In this document: positions 44,558 to 53,060 of the stretch, piece after piece
Layout: each line of letters starts with the position of its first letter
Numbering within the stretch: the stretch's first letter is position 1
DNA from: Pseudomonas frederiksbergensis
Lineage (GTDB): Bacteria > Pseudomonadota > Gammaproteobacteria > Pseudomonadales > Pseudomonadaceae
NCBI RefSeq assembly: GCF_900105495.1
Contig: NZ_FNTF01000002.1
Coordinates: 1,649,501 to 1,713,500 of the forward strand
DNA length: 64,000 bases
Direction: 5' to 3'
The notes under the pieces: model-generated
The model's database searches: none
The model's input: only the letters and a program-made list of their open reading frames with translations
What the model was told of the DNA's origin: nothing
Position numbers and translations under genes: made by a program

Positions 44558-44860
44558 TTACTCCTCATTACCGATGTTTTGCGCCATTTGAATGGCGCGT
44601 TTGATGTCTCGTTTTTGAGTCGACTTGTCACCGCCCACCAACAGCAGATAAACCACTTCACCTCGGCGGGTGAAATACATCCTGTAGCCAGGACCGTAAT
44701 GCACACGCATTTCATAAACAGCTCCACCCACCGGTTCGCAATCACCAAAATTTCCATGCTCGGCAGCTCGGAGCCTGGCAATGATGCGAGCTTTGCCAAT
44801 GATGTCTTTCAGTGAGTCGAGCCAGTCAGCAAATGCTCGGGATCGTTCGAAGTCGATCAT
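44558..44860 (-). CDS. RelE/ParE-superfamily toxin (HigB-like)
   Basis: The 100-residue protein shows the addiction-module killer pattern: FADWLDSLKDIIGKARIIARLRAAEHGNFGD, the VGGAVYEMRVHYGPGYRMYFTRRG core and VYLLLVGGDKSTQKRDIKRA. Related toxins cleave mRNA on the ribosome. It is the first gene of the pair and its start lies just after a 16-base dyad. Confidence 0.9.
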   Translation of the reverse strand: MIDFERSRAFADWLDSLKDIIGKARIIARLRAAEHGNFGDCEPVGGAVYEMRVHYGPGYRMYFTRRGEVVYLLLVGGDKSTQKRDIKRAIQMAQNIGNEE

Positions 44861-44868
44861 GTTTGATC

Positions 44869-44884
44869 GTATTCCTTGGGATAC
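44869..44884. promoter_or_regulatory. dyad upstream of the toxin-antitoxin pair
   Basis: GTATTCCTTGGGATAC is a near-perfect 16-base palindrome (arms GTAT-x-CC and GG-x-ATAC) ending nine bases before the toxin start. The position fits autoregulation by the Xre-type antitoxin. Confidence 0.45.
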
Positions 44885-45063
44885 AGGTTGGCAAGTCGCA
44901 CTTTACTCGGGGCGAATTTACTCGTCCTTAGAAAGTAAGGTCGGTGTGCTTGTTAGGATCAGAGGGCTCGGACTATAGGATCGAAGCCATGGAGTGGATA
45001 GCCGGCTCCGTCCGAGAGTGTTGCCGGCAAAGTGGCAAGGTTATGGAGATCTCAGGAATCGTC

Positions 45064-45780
45064 TTACACCGATAGGGCTTTCAGTACTTCACTCACCAAC
45101 CCAAACTCCCGATCAACCCCCGGCAACTCTGGCCGCTGCAAAACAATCACCGGCACCCCACGCTGCCGTGCCACTTCAAGCTTCGGCTCGGTCGCGGTGC
45201 TGCCGCTGTTCTTGCTGATCAGTACATCAATCTGCCGACGTTCAAACAGTTCACGTTCATCCTCGATCAGAAACGGCCCACGCGCGCCGATGACTTCGCA
45301 GCGTTCGTTGCCGGGGTAAACGTCCAGTGCACGCAGGGTCCAGAATTGCTCTGGCGGGATTTCATGCAGGTGCTGCAAGGGTTCGCGGCCGAGGGTGAAT
45401 AGAGGACGGCGAAAAGGTTTGAGGGCTTCGATCAACCCGGCCCAGTCGCTGACATCCCGCCAGTCATCGCCGGCCTGTGGTTGCCAGGCCGGGCGCCGCA
45501 GGGCCCAGCAGGCAATACCGCTCAACCGCGCAGCGGTGGCGGCGTTCTGGCTGATTTGTGCGGCGTAGGGATGGGTGGCGTCCAGCAGCAGGTCGATCCC
45601 TTCATCCTGAATGAATTGCGCCAGTCCTTCGGCACCGCCGTAACCGCCCACGCGAACCTGGCAGGTCAGATCTGTTGGCACTCGCCCCACGCCGGCCAGG
45701 CTATAGATGTGTTCCGGTCCGAGGGTCCGGGCGATGGCCAAGGCTTCTGTCACGCCACCGAGCAACAACACGCGCTTCAT
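45064..45780 (-). CDS. cobK: precorrin-6A reductase
   Basis: The 238-residue enzyme reduces precorrin-6A to dihydro-precorrin-6A with NADPH in cobalamin synthesis. It shows the CobK pattern: RVLLLGGVTEALAIAR at the N-terminus, LLDATHPYAAQISQNAATAAR, WALRRPAW, and ISKNSGSTATEPKLEVARQRGVPVIVLQRPE near the end. ATG 45780 is chosen because it shares one base with the cbiD stop (TAATG); the longer ORF adds 37 unrelated residues. Confidence 0.94.
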   Translation of the reverse strand: MKRVLLLGGVTEALAIARTLGPEHIYSLAGVGRVPTDLTCQVRVGGYGGAEGLAQFIQDEGIDLLLDATHPYAAQISQNAATAARLSGIACWALRRPAWQPQAGDDWRDVSDWAGLIEALKPFRRPLFTLGREPLQHLHEIPPEQFWTLRALDVYPGNERCEVIGARGPFLIEDERELFERRQIDVLISKNSGSTATEPKLEVARQRGVPVIVLQRPELPGVDREFGLVSEVLKALSV

Positions 45781-46874
45781 TAAAAAGCTCCTGCATGGCC
45801 AACAATCCCGCCCTGGCGATCGATGGCGAACACTTCGACCTGAACCTGCGCCGGCACCACGCTGCGGGCAAAGTCCAGCGCGTGCTGACACACCGCATCA
45901 CCCAGCGCGATACCCGCAGCACTGGCCATCGCCAAGGCTTGCTGGCTGGTGTTGGCTTCGCGAATCCCTTGCTGCAACGCCTCATCGGCGCCAATCGCCG
46001 CCGCCCACTCGGCCAGTTGCGGCAGGTCGATGCTGGAGTGCCGACTGTGCAAATCCATGTGCCCGGCGGCCAGTTTGCTGATCTTGCCGAAGCCGCCGCA
46101 GAGGCTGAGTTTATCCACAGGCACTTTACGCAGGTGTTTGAGCACGGCGCCGACGAAGTCGCCCATTTCGATCAGGGCGATTTCCGGAAAATCGTAGACC
46201 CGGCGCATGGTGTCTTCACTGGCATTGCCAGTGCACGCGGCGATGTGCAGGTAACCGTTGGTTTTGGCGACGTCGATGCCCTGATGGATCGAGGCGATGT
46301 AGGCCGCGCAGGAGAAGGGCCGGACGATGCCGCTGGTGCCGAGGATCGACAAACCGCCGAGAATGCCCAGCCGCGGATTCATGGTTTTCAGCGCCAGGGC
46401 TTCGCCGTCCTCGACGTTTACCGTGACCTCGAAGCCGCCCCGGTAATCAAGCTCTTCGGCCAGCAGCGTCAGGTGGTCGGTAATCATCTTGCGCGGCACC
46501 GGGTTGATCGCGGGTTCGCCGACGCCCAGCACCAGCCCCGGCCGGGTGACAGTGCCCACGCCACGGCCGGCGCTGAAGCGAATGCCTGGCTCACTGTGCA
46601 GGCGCACCTGGGAAAAGAGCAGGGCGCCGTGAGTCACGTCGGGGTCGTCGCCGGCGTCCTTGATCGTGCCGGCTTCGGCGCCTTCGTCCGTCAGCCGACA
46701 GAATTCCAGGCGCATCTGCACCCGCCTGCCTTTGGGCAGAATGATCTCGACGGCGTCTGCTTCTACGCCACTGAGCAGCAAGCGCGCCGCCGCAAGGCTG
46801 GTGGCGGTGGCGCAGCTGCCCGTGGTCAGGCCGCTGCGCAGCGGTGCGGGTTGTTCGGCGGTTTCGTCACGCAT
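45780..46874 (-). CDS. cbiD: cobalt-precorrin-5B (C1)-methyltransferase CbiD-type
   Basis: The 364-residue protein has [23 protein letters not shown] at its start and the glycine-rich [22 protein letters not shown] segment, both typical of CbiD. It carries out or supports C1 methylation with ring contraction chemistry in corrin assembly. Pseudomonads use this CbiD-type protein and not CobF, although the pathway is otherwise the aerobic one. It overlaps cobL by eight bases. Confidence 0.94.
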   Translation of the reverse strand: MRDETAEQPAPLRSGLTTGSCATATSLAAARLLLSGVEADAVEIILPKGRRVQMRLEFCRLTDEGAEAGTIKDAGDDPDVTHGALLFSQVRLHSEPGIRFSAGRGVGTVTRPGLVLGVGEPAINPVPRKMITDHLTLLAEELDYRGGFEVTVNVEDGEALALKTMNPRLGILGGLSILGTSGIVRPFSCAAYIASIHQGIDVAKTNGYLHIAACTGNASEDTMRRVYDFPEIALIEMGDFVGAVLKHLRKVPVDKLSLCGGFGKISKLAAGHMDLHSRHSSIDLPQLAEWAAAIGADEALQQGIREANTSQQALAMASAAGIALGDAVCQHALDFARSVVPAQVQVEVFAIDRQGGIVGHAGAF

Positions 46875-48078
46875 CGAGGGGTTTCGTCACGTCCAGCAAG
46901 GTAATTGGCAGCGCCTGACGCCAGGTGTCGAAATCGCCCAGCGGTTGCGCCTGAGCGATATGGACTCGTGTCAGCTCACCGCCGTGCTGCTCGCGCCAGG
47001 CCATCAATGTCATTTCACTTTGTAGCGTGACGGCGTTGGCGATCAGTCGACCGCCGGGTTTGAGTTGTGCCCAGCAAGTATCGAGTACGCCCTCGCGGGT
47101 GACGCCGCCGCCGATGAAAATCGCGTCCGGGCGTTCCAGACCGGTCAAGGCTTGTGGCGCACTGCCGCGAATCAGTTGCAGACCGGGGACACCCAAGGCA
47201 TCGCGGTTGTGTTCGATCAACAACTGCCGACTTTCATCGGCTTCGATGGCCAGCGTTCGGCAACTCGGATGGGCACGCATCCACTCGATGCCAATCGAAC
47301 CGCTGCCGGCGCCGACGTCCCACATCAACTCACCAGGCACCGGAGCCAGGCGAGCGAGCGTGATCGCGCGCACATCGCGCTTGGTCAGTTGGCCGTCGTG
47401 CTTGAAGGCTGAGTCTGGCAGACCGGCCAATCGGGAGAGGCGCGGCGTATCGGGTTCGGCGATGCACTCGATGGCGATCAGGTTCAGGTCGGCGATCACA
47501 GGGTTGTTCCAGTCATTGGCGACACCCTCGATGCGTCGTTCGGCGGCACCGCCCAGATGTTCCAGCACCGTGAGGCGACTCGCCCCGAAACCGCGCTCAC
47601 GCAATAACGTCGCGATGGCGGCCGGGCTCTGGCCATCGTTGCTTAACACCAGCAAGCGCACGCCGCTGAACAGATGAGCGTTGAGCGCGGCGATGGGGCG
47701 AGCCACCACCGAAAGCGTGACCACATCCTGCAATGGCCAGCCCATTCGCGCCGCCGCCAGCGAGCAGGAGGAAGGCGCCGGCAGAATCAGCATTTCATCG
47801 TTGGGCAGTTTCCGGGCAAGGCTTGCGCCCACGCCAAAGAACATCGGATCGCCGCTGGCCAGCACGCAGACCGGCTCGCCGCGTAGCGCCAAAACCGGAT
47901 CAAGGGAGAAAGGGCTGGGCCACAACTGCCGCTCACCACGGATGCACACCGGCAGCAAATCCAGTTGCCGCTGACCGCCAATGATCCGCGAAGCGCGCAG
48001 CAGAGCGTGCCGAGCGTTTTTGCCCAGGCCCTTGAAGCCGTCCTCGCCGATTCCCACTACTGTCAGCCACGGTGACAT
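46867..48078 (-). CDS. cobL: precorrin-6Y C5,15-methyltransferase (decarboxylating), CbiE-CbiT fusion
   Basis: The 403-residue bifunctional enzyme has an N-terminal tetrapyrrole methylase (CbiE) half, [18 protein letters not shown] and [15 protein letters not shown], and a C-terminal CbiT half with the SAM site [18 protein letters not shown] and [13 protein letters not shown]. It methylates C5 and C15 and removes the acetate carboxyl of ring C. It is first in the cobL-cbiD-cobK operon and divergent from cobG. No cobalamin riboswitch is seen in the 144-base gap. Confidence 0.95.
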   Translation of the reverse strand: MSPWLTVVGIGEDGFKGLGKNARHALLRASRIIGGQRQLDLLPVCIRGERQLWPSPFSLDPVLALRGEPVCVLASGDPMFFGVGASLARKLPNDEMLILPAPSSCSLAAARMGWPLQDVVTLSVVARPIAALNAHLFSGVRLLVLSNDGQSPAAIATLLRERGFGASRLTVLEHLGGAAERRIEGVANDWNNPVIADLNLIAIECIAEPDTPRLSRLAGLPDSAFKHDGQLTKRDVRAITLARLAPVPGELMWDVGAGSGSIGIEWMRAHPSCRTLAIEADESRQLLIEHNRDALGVPGLQLIRGSAPQALTGLERPDAIFIGGGVTREGVLDTCWAQLKPGGRLIANAVTLQSEMTLMAWREQHGGELTRVHIAQAQPLGDFDTWRQALPITLLDVTKPLDA

Positions 48079-48222
48079 CTATCGCCCTCAAATATAGTCC
48101 TCAAATGGACTGTTCCGACGGGCAGGCTTTTCATGCCGTCGAACAAAGCAGGCATAATACCGCGCCTTCGCCCGCGAAGCGCCTTTCCCACACAGCCGGT
48201 CGCCCCCTTGAACGAACGCCCG

Positions 48223-49530
48223 ATGTCCACCGCTTTGCGCCCCTCGGCTTGCCCGGGGTTGCTGCGTATCGTCCCGGCGCTGGATGGCGGCATCTGTCGG
48301 ATCAAATTGAACGGCGGCTCGATCAGCGCTGCCCAGGCTGAAGCGGTGGCCAGCGCGGCTGAACGGTTTGCCGGGGGCGTGATCGAGGCGACCAATCGGG
48401 CCAACCTGCAGATTCGCGGGATCGGTAGCGAACAGACAGCACTGATCGACAGCCTGCTCGCCGCTGGATTGGGTCCGCGTACCGCGGCGGGCGACGATGT
48501 ACGCAATCTGATGCTCAGCCCGAGCGCCGGGATTGATCGGCGCATGCTCTTTGATACGCGTCCGCTGGCGGAACAGATCCTTGTCACCCTGCAAAGCCAC
48601 GAACGTTTCCACGAGCTCAGCGCCAAGTTTGCGGTGCAACTCGATGGCGGCGAGGCGTTGGCGATGCTCGAACACCCGCATGATCTGTGGTTGTCTGCGG
48701 TTGAGCGAGAGGGTGAGTGGTTGCTGGTGTTCGGTTTCGCGGGTTGCCCCACGGACAAACCCGCAGGCTCGGTGCCACTTGAGCAGGGGCATGCGCTGGT
48801 CGTTGCGGTGCTGGAGTTGTTTCTTGAACTGGCGCGTCCTGATCAAACGCGGATGCGTCATTTGCTGGCCGACTACCCGTTAGCAGAGTTCCTTGCTCAC
48901 TTGGCCGAACGAGTGCCCTTGAAGTCGATCACCGATTGGCGGCGTTCGTTGAGCCCGGATGCTCTGCACATTGGCACTCATCTGCAACGTGAAGCGGAGC
49001 ATGTCTACATCGGTGCCGTACCGCCTTTGGGGCGGCTCGATCCCGTCATGCTCAGGGGCGCGGCGCAATTGGCGCACGAGTTCGGCGACGCGAGCCTGCG
49101 TTTGACCCCATGGCAAAGCCTGTTGCTGCCCAATGTTCGAAAAGAACACGCGCCCGAAGTCATTCGGCGTCTGGAACAACTGGGCCTGCTGTGTGATGCC
49201 GATCAGCCGTTGTCACGGTTGATTGCCTGCACGGGTTCCGCTGGCTGCGGCAAAGGCCTGGCCGACACCAAGGGCGATGCCCGACAACTGGCGGCGCTGC
49301 TGCAACGTCACGGCCAAACACTGAACGTGCACCTGTCCGGTTGCCAGCGTTCCTGCGCGGCCGCACACATCGCGCCGGTCACATTGCTGGCCGTTTCTCC
49401 CGGTCACTACGACCTCTATTTCCGCGATGCAGCGCTGCCGGGTTTCGGCGCGCTGCACGCACGCAACCTTACTATTGAAGCGGTCGCAGCCTTGCTCGAC
49501 GACCGCTCACGGAGCCCCCTTGATGCTTGA
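48223..49530 (+). CDS. cobG: precorrin-3B synthase
   Basis: The 435-residue monooxygenase has the nitrite/sulfite reductase-like fold with siroheme-type [4Fe-4S] Cys motifs ACTGSAGCGKG and LSGCQRSCAAAH. CobG uses molecular oxygen to make precorrin-3B, which marks the aerobic cobalamin route. ATG 48223 follows a weak ribosome site; the longer ORF from 48133 adds unlikely residues. The cobH start lies eight bases inside its end. Confidence 0.93.
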   Translation: MSTALRPSACPGLLRIVPALDGGICRIKLNGGSISAAQAEAVASAAERFAGGVIEATNRANLQIRGIGSEQTALIDSLLAAGLGPRTAAGDDVRNLMLSPSAGIDRRMLFDTRPLAEQILVTLQSHERFHELSAKFAVQLDGGEALAMLEHPHDLWLSAVEREGEWLLVFGFAGCPTDKPAGSVPLEQGHALVVAVLELFLELARPDQTRMRHLLADYPLAEFLAHLAERVPLKSITDWRRSLSPDALHIGTHLQREAEHVYIGAVPPLGRLDPVMLRGAAQLAHEFGDASLRLTPWQSLLLPNVRKEHAPEVIRRLEQLGLLCDADQPLSRLIACTGSAGCGKGLADTKGDARQLAALLQRHGQTLNVHLSGCQRSCAAAHIAPVTLLAVSPGHYDLYFRDAALPGFGALHARNLTIEAVAALLDDRSRSPLDA

Positions 49531-50149
49531 TTACATCCGCGACGGTCAGGAGATCTATCGCAACTCCTTCGCGATCATTCGTGCCGAGGCCAACCTTGCG
49601 CGTATTCCCGCCGATCTGGAAAAACTCGCGGTCCGTGTGATCCACGCCTGCGGCATGGTCGACGCTATCGATGGCCTGCAATTTTCCGAAGGCGCGGGCA
49701 AGGCCGGGCGTGATGCGCTGGCCGCGGGTGCGCCGATCCTGTGCGATGCGCGGATGGTCAGCGAAGGCGTGACCCGCACGCGTTTGCCTGCGAACAACCA
49801 AGTCATCTGCACCCTGCGTGATGAAAGCGTGCCAGAGCTGGCCCGTGAGTTGGGTAACACCCGCTCCGCCGCCGCGCTGGAGCTATGGCGCCCGCACCTG
49901 GAAGGCAGTGTGGTGGTAATCGGCAACGCGCCGACCGCGCTGTTTTATCTGTTGGAAATGCTCGACAACGGCGCACCGAAACCGGCGCTGATCCTCGGCT
50001 TCCCGGTGGGCTTTGTCGGCGCAGCTGAATCCAAGGCAGCACTCGCGGCAGACAGCCGTGGCGTGCCTTTCGTCATCATGCAAGGCCGGCTGGGCGGTAG
50101 TGCCATGGCCGCCGCCGCCGTCAATGCCCTCGCCACGGAGATCGAATGA
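49523..50149 (+). CDS. cobH: precorrin-8X methylmutase
   Basis: The 208-residue enzyme moves the C11 methyl to C12, giving hydrogenobyrinate. CobH features are [44 protein letters not shown] with the catalytic His (His43 region), [15 protein letters not shown], and [16 protein letters not shown]. It overlaps cobG by eight bases and cobI by four. Confidence 0.96.
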   Translation: MLDYIRDGQEIYRNSFAIIRAEANLARIPADLEKLAVRVIHACGMVDAIDGLQFSEGAGKAGRDALAAGAPILCDARMVSEGVTRTRLPANNQVICTLRDESVPELARELGNTRSAAALELWRPHLEGSVVVIGNAPTALFYLLEMLDNGAPKPALILGFPVGFVGAAESKAALAADSRGVPFVIMQGRLGGSAMAAAAVNALATEIE

Positions 50150-50880
50150 TGCAGCAACCTGGACGTTTGATCGGCCTGGGCGTCGGCCCCGGTGATCCGG
50201 AGCTGATTACCGTTAAAGCCCTGCGCCTGCTGCGTGAGTCGCCGGTGGTGGCGTACTTCGTCGCCAAGGGCAAGAAGGGCAACGCGTTCGGCATCATCGA
50301 GGCGCATTTGCAGGACGCGCAAACGCTGCTGCCGCTGGTGTATCCGGTGACCACCGAGGCGCTTCCGGCACCGCTGTCGTATGAACAAGTGATCAGCGAT
50401 TTCTACGATGCGGCCGGCGAAGAACTGGCCGCGCACCTGGACGCTGGCCGTGACGTGGCGGTGATCTGCGAAGGCGATCCGTTCTTCTACGGCTCCTACA
50501 TGTACCTGCACGATCGACTGGCCGAGCGTTATGAAGCCGAAGTCGTGCCGGGCGTTTGCTCGATGCTCGGCGGTGCCTCGGTACTGGGTGCGCCGCTGGT
50601 GTATCGCAATCAGAGTTTGTCGGTGCTGTCGGGTGTGTTGCCTGCCGAAGATCTCAAGCGTCGTCTGGCCGATGCCGATGCCGCGGTGATCATGAAGCTG
50701 GGGCGCAACTTTCCCAAGGTCCGTCAGGTGCTCGAAGAACTCGGACTGGCGGAGCGTGCGCTGTACGTCGAACGCGCGACCATGGCCAACCAGAAAATCG
50801 TCCCGCTGGATCAGGTCGAGCCGATGTCCTCGCCGTACTTCTCGCTGATCATTGTGCCCGGCGAACGGTGGCAAGGCTGA
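50146..50880 (+). CDS. cobI: precorrin-2 C20-methyltransferase
   Basis: The 244-residue tetrapyrrole methylase has [24 protein letters not shown] at the start, [17 protein letters not shown] as the SAM-binding segment and [17 protein letters not shown]. It adds the C20 methyl from SAM to precorrin-2. It overlaps cobH by four bases (ATGA) and its stop shares one base with the cobJ start (TGATG). Confidence 0.96.
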   Translation: MMQQPGRLIGLGVGPGDPELITVKALRLLRESPVVAYFVAKGKKGNAFGIIEAHLQDAQTLLPLVYPVTTEALPAPLSYEQVISDFYDAAGEELAAHLDAGRDVAVICEGDPFFYGSYMYLHDRLAERYEAEVVPGVCSMLGGASVLGAPLVYRNQSLSVLSGVLPAEDLKRRLADADAAVIMKLGRNFPKVRQVLEELGLAERALYVERATMANQKIVPLDQVEPMSSPYFSLIIVPGERWQG

Positions 50881-52583
50881 TGGCCCGTCCAGTTCCGGCG
50901 ATTGTCATTCTGGGCAATGGCAGCCTCGCGACTGCGCGCAAGATTGCGCAGCTTTACCCTGGCGCATTGATCCATGGTCTGGCCGAACGGGTGGAAGGCG
51001 CGGACCGCGTCTATCACGAGTTCGGCGCCACTTTGCGTGAGCTCTATCAGCAAGACACGCCGATTATCGCCTTGTGTGCGGCCGGCATTGTGATCCGCAC
51101 CCTGGCGCCGTTACTGCTGGAAAAGGGCGCCGAGCCGCCAGTGCTGGCCGTGGCCGAAGACGGCAGCGCCGTGGTGCCGCTGCTCGGCGGTCTTGGTGGC
51201 GTGAACGTCATGGCGCGCGAGATTGCTGCCGGACTCGAGGTCGCTGCGGCGATCACCACCAGCGGTGAATTGCGCTTCGGCACCTGCCTGCTCAATCCTC
51301 CCAGCGGTTACGCCCTCGGCGATCTGGAACTGGGCAAGCGCTTCGTCTCGGATTTGCTCGCTGGCCAAAGCGTACGCGTCGAAGGGGCTGCGCCGTGGCT
51401 GGTGCAGGCGCAGCTGCCGCAAGATCCTCATGCGCAGTTGTCGATCCATGTCGGCCATGCCGAACGGGCACCGGCAGCCAATGAGTTGATGATTTATCCG
51501 CGCAATGTGTTGGTGGCAGTGAGCGACGAGGTCGCGGATCTGTCAGGCGCGATTCGCTCAGCCTTGCATCAAGCGAAAATCGCCGTGCAATCGGTGGCGT
51601 GCCTGTTGGCCAGCGATCTGCACATGGCCAATCCGACGCTGCGCGAAGCGGCACTGGAACTGGGTGTGCCGCTGCGGTTTGCGTCGGTCAGCGGTGGCGT
51701 TAGCGAGTTGTCCCGTCAAACCGTGCCGAACGCGACCATCGTGTCCGCGGATACCGGCATTGCCATCGCGGTGGCCACTGAGCCGCTGGACGCTACGCAG
51801 ATCGGCCGGGCACGCGGTCGTTTGGCAGTCATCGGTCTGGGCCCTGGCGCCGCCGAACTGATGGTGCCAGCGGTCAAGGCTGAACTGGCCAGGGCCACCG
51901 ACGTCCTCGGCTACGAAACCTACGTGCGCATGGCCGGGCCGTTCCGCGAAGACCAGGTGCTGCATTGCACTGACAACCGCGAAGAGATGCAGCGTGCCCG
52001 CCACGCCTTCGAGCTGGCGGCGCAAGGCCGTTCGGTGATTGTGGTTTCATCCGGTGACCCCGGCGTGTTCGCCATGGCGGCGGCGGTGCTTGAAGCGTTG
52101 CATGAGTCGAGCGAGCCGAGCTGGCACAGCGTCGACCTGGAAATCCTGCCGGGTGTCTCCGCTTCGCTGGCGACCGCTGCGCAGGCCGGTGCGCCATTGG
52201 GGCACGACTTCTGCGTGATGTCGCTGTCGGACAACCTCAAGCCTTGGGCGATCATCGAGAAGCGCCTGGACCTGGCCGCCGAAGCCGATCTGGCGCTGGC
52301 GTTCTACAACCCGATCTCCCGTGCGCGGCCGTGGCAACTGGGCCAGGCGCTGGAAATCGTCGGCCGGCATCGCACACCGGAAACGGTGGTGGTGCTGGGC
52401 CGCGACATTGGCCGTCCTGGCCAGACGTTGCGGGTTACCACGCTTGGCGAACTGACCCCCGACCAGGTCGATATGCGCACCATGGTGCTGATCGGTTCGT
52501 CTACCACTTGCGTGTTCCCTCGTGCCGAGGGTGGCGAGTGGGTGTATACGCCGCGTTGGTACGGCATCAAGCCTGCCTCCTGA
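50880..52583 (+). CDS. cobJ: CbiG/CobE - precorrin-3B C17-methyltransferase fusion
   Basis: The 567-residue protein has an N-terminal CbiG-like part (residues about 1-205, including IALCAAGIVIRTLAPLL and PLLGGLGGVNVMAREIA), a CobE/CbiG C-terminal domain (about 205-320, ADLSGAIRSALHQAKIAVQSVACL) and a C-terminal tetrapyrrole methylase (from about 320, LAVIGLGPGAAELMVPAV, SSGDPGVFAM, AFYNPISRARPWQLGQA). CobJ methylates C17 and contracts the ring. A fused CbiG-type part is known from several Pseudomonas CobJ proteins. ATG 50880 is set by the overlap with cobI. Confidence 0.93.
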   Translation: MARPVPAIVILGNGSLATARKIAQLYPGALIHGLAERVEGADRVYHEFGATLRELYQQDTPIIALCAAGIVIRTLAPLLLEKGAEPPVLAVAEDGSAVVPLLGGLGGVNVMAREIAAGLEVAAAITTSGELRFGTCLLNPPSGYALGDLELGKRFVSDLLAGQSVRVEGAAPWLVQAQLPQDPHAQLSIHVGHAERAPAANELMIYPRNVLVAVSDEVADLSGAIRSALHQAKIAVQSVACLLASDLHMANPTLREAALELGVPLRFASVSGGVSELSRQTVPNATIVSADTGIAIAVATEPLDATQIGRARGRLAVIGLGPGAAELMVPAVKAELARATDVLGYETYVRMAGPFREDQVLHCTDNREEMQRARHAFELAAQGRSVIVVSSGDPGVFAMAAAVLEALHESSEPSWHSVDLEILPGVSASLATAAQAGAPLGHDFCVMSLSDNLKPWAIIEKRLDLAAEADLALAFYNPISRARPWQLGQALEIVGRHRTPETVVVLGRDIGRPGQTLRVTTLGELTPDQVDMRTMVLIGSSTTCVFPRAEGGEWVYTPRWYGIKPAS

Positions 52584-52586
52584 GCA

Positions 52587-52609
52587 AAGCGGCCCCGCGT
52601 GGGCCGCTT
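52587..52609 (+). terminator. rho-independent terminator after cobJ
   Basis: An 8-bp stem aagcggcc...ggccgctt with a short loop lies three bases after the stop; the following tail (ctcacttc) is poor in T, so it may be weak. Confidence 0.6.
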
Positions 52610-52611
52610 CT

Positions 52612-53060
52612 CACTTCATACATTTCCGTCTGTTCGGCACTTTCCCTTTGGCGTTGATGCGTCGTTTATTTCACCTGTCGTTGTGGGATTTATGACTCTC
52701 GCCGCGAAGAATTAATACTGTTTTCTGTCGCTGTATTCTTTCGTTATCCAATGCTTTCTTTGCAGTCGAACACTTCGGCGTTGCGCATGAGTCACAATGC
52801 CGGCTGTTTGCTGATGGTCCGCGCGATGTTGTTTGTCTAAGTGCGCTTATTTATGTCTGCAATATAAGGTTTTATTTTTTTCAAATTTGATTGTATTGAA
52901 ATTAATTGAATTTCTTCGGGTTTGAAGTGCCTGTTTTTACGATTTAGTTTTGTCTCATGTGAAGCAATTGCTTCGCGTATTGATCTGGTCTCGTTCAAAA
53001 ATACAAAAGAGCTGACATTGTCGTCGAGCGGTATTTGCGCGGCTGGCTTTCGGAACTTAA
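52612..53060 (+). promoter_or_regulatory. AT-rich non-coding leader of the giant toxin locus
   Basis: About 450 bases without a gene, clearly AT-richer than the flanks (for example ataaggttttatttttttcaa near 52863 and gaaattaattgaatttct near 52899). No ORF with coding character is seen. Such tracts in Pseudomonas are typical targets of MvaT/H-NS-type silencing and mark acquired or regulated virulence genes. No specific operator was recognised. Confidence 0.5.

Noticed and set aside
48079..48222. Cobalamin riboswitch between cobL and cobG
   Set aside because: The gap is only 144 bases and no B12-box-like GCCACTG element or suitable fold was seen.
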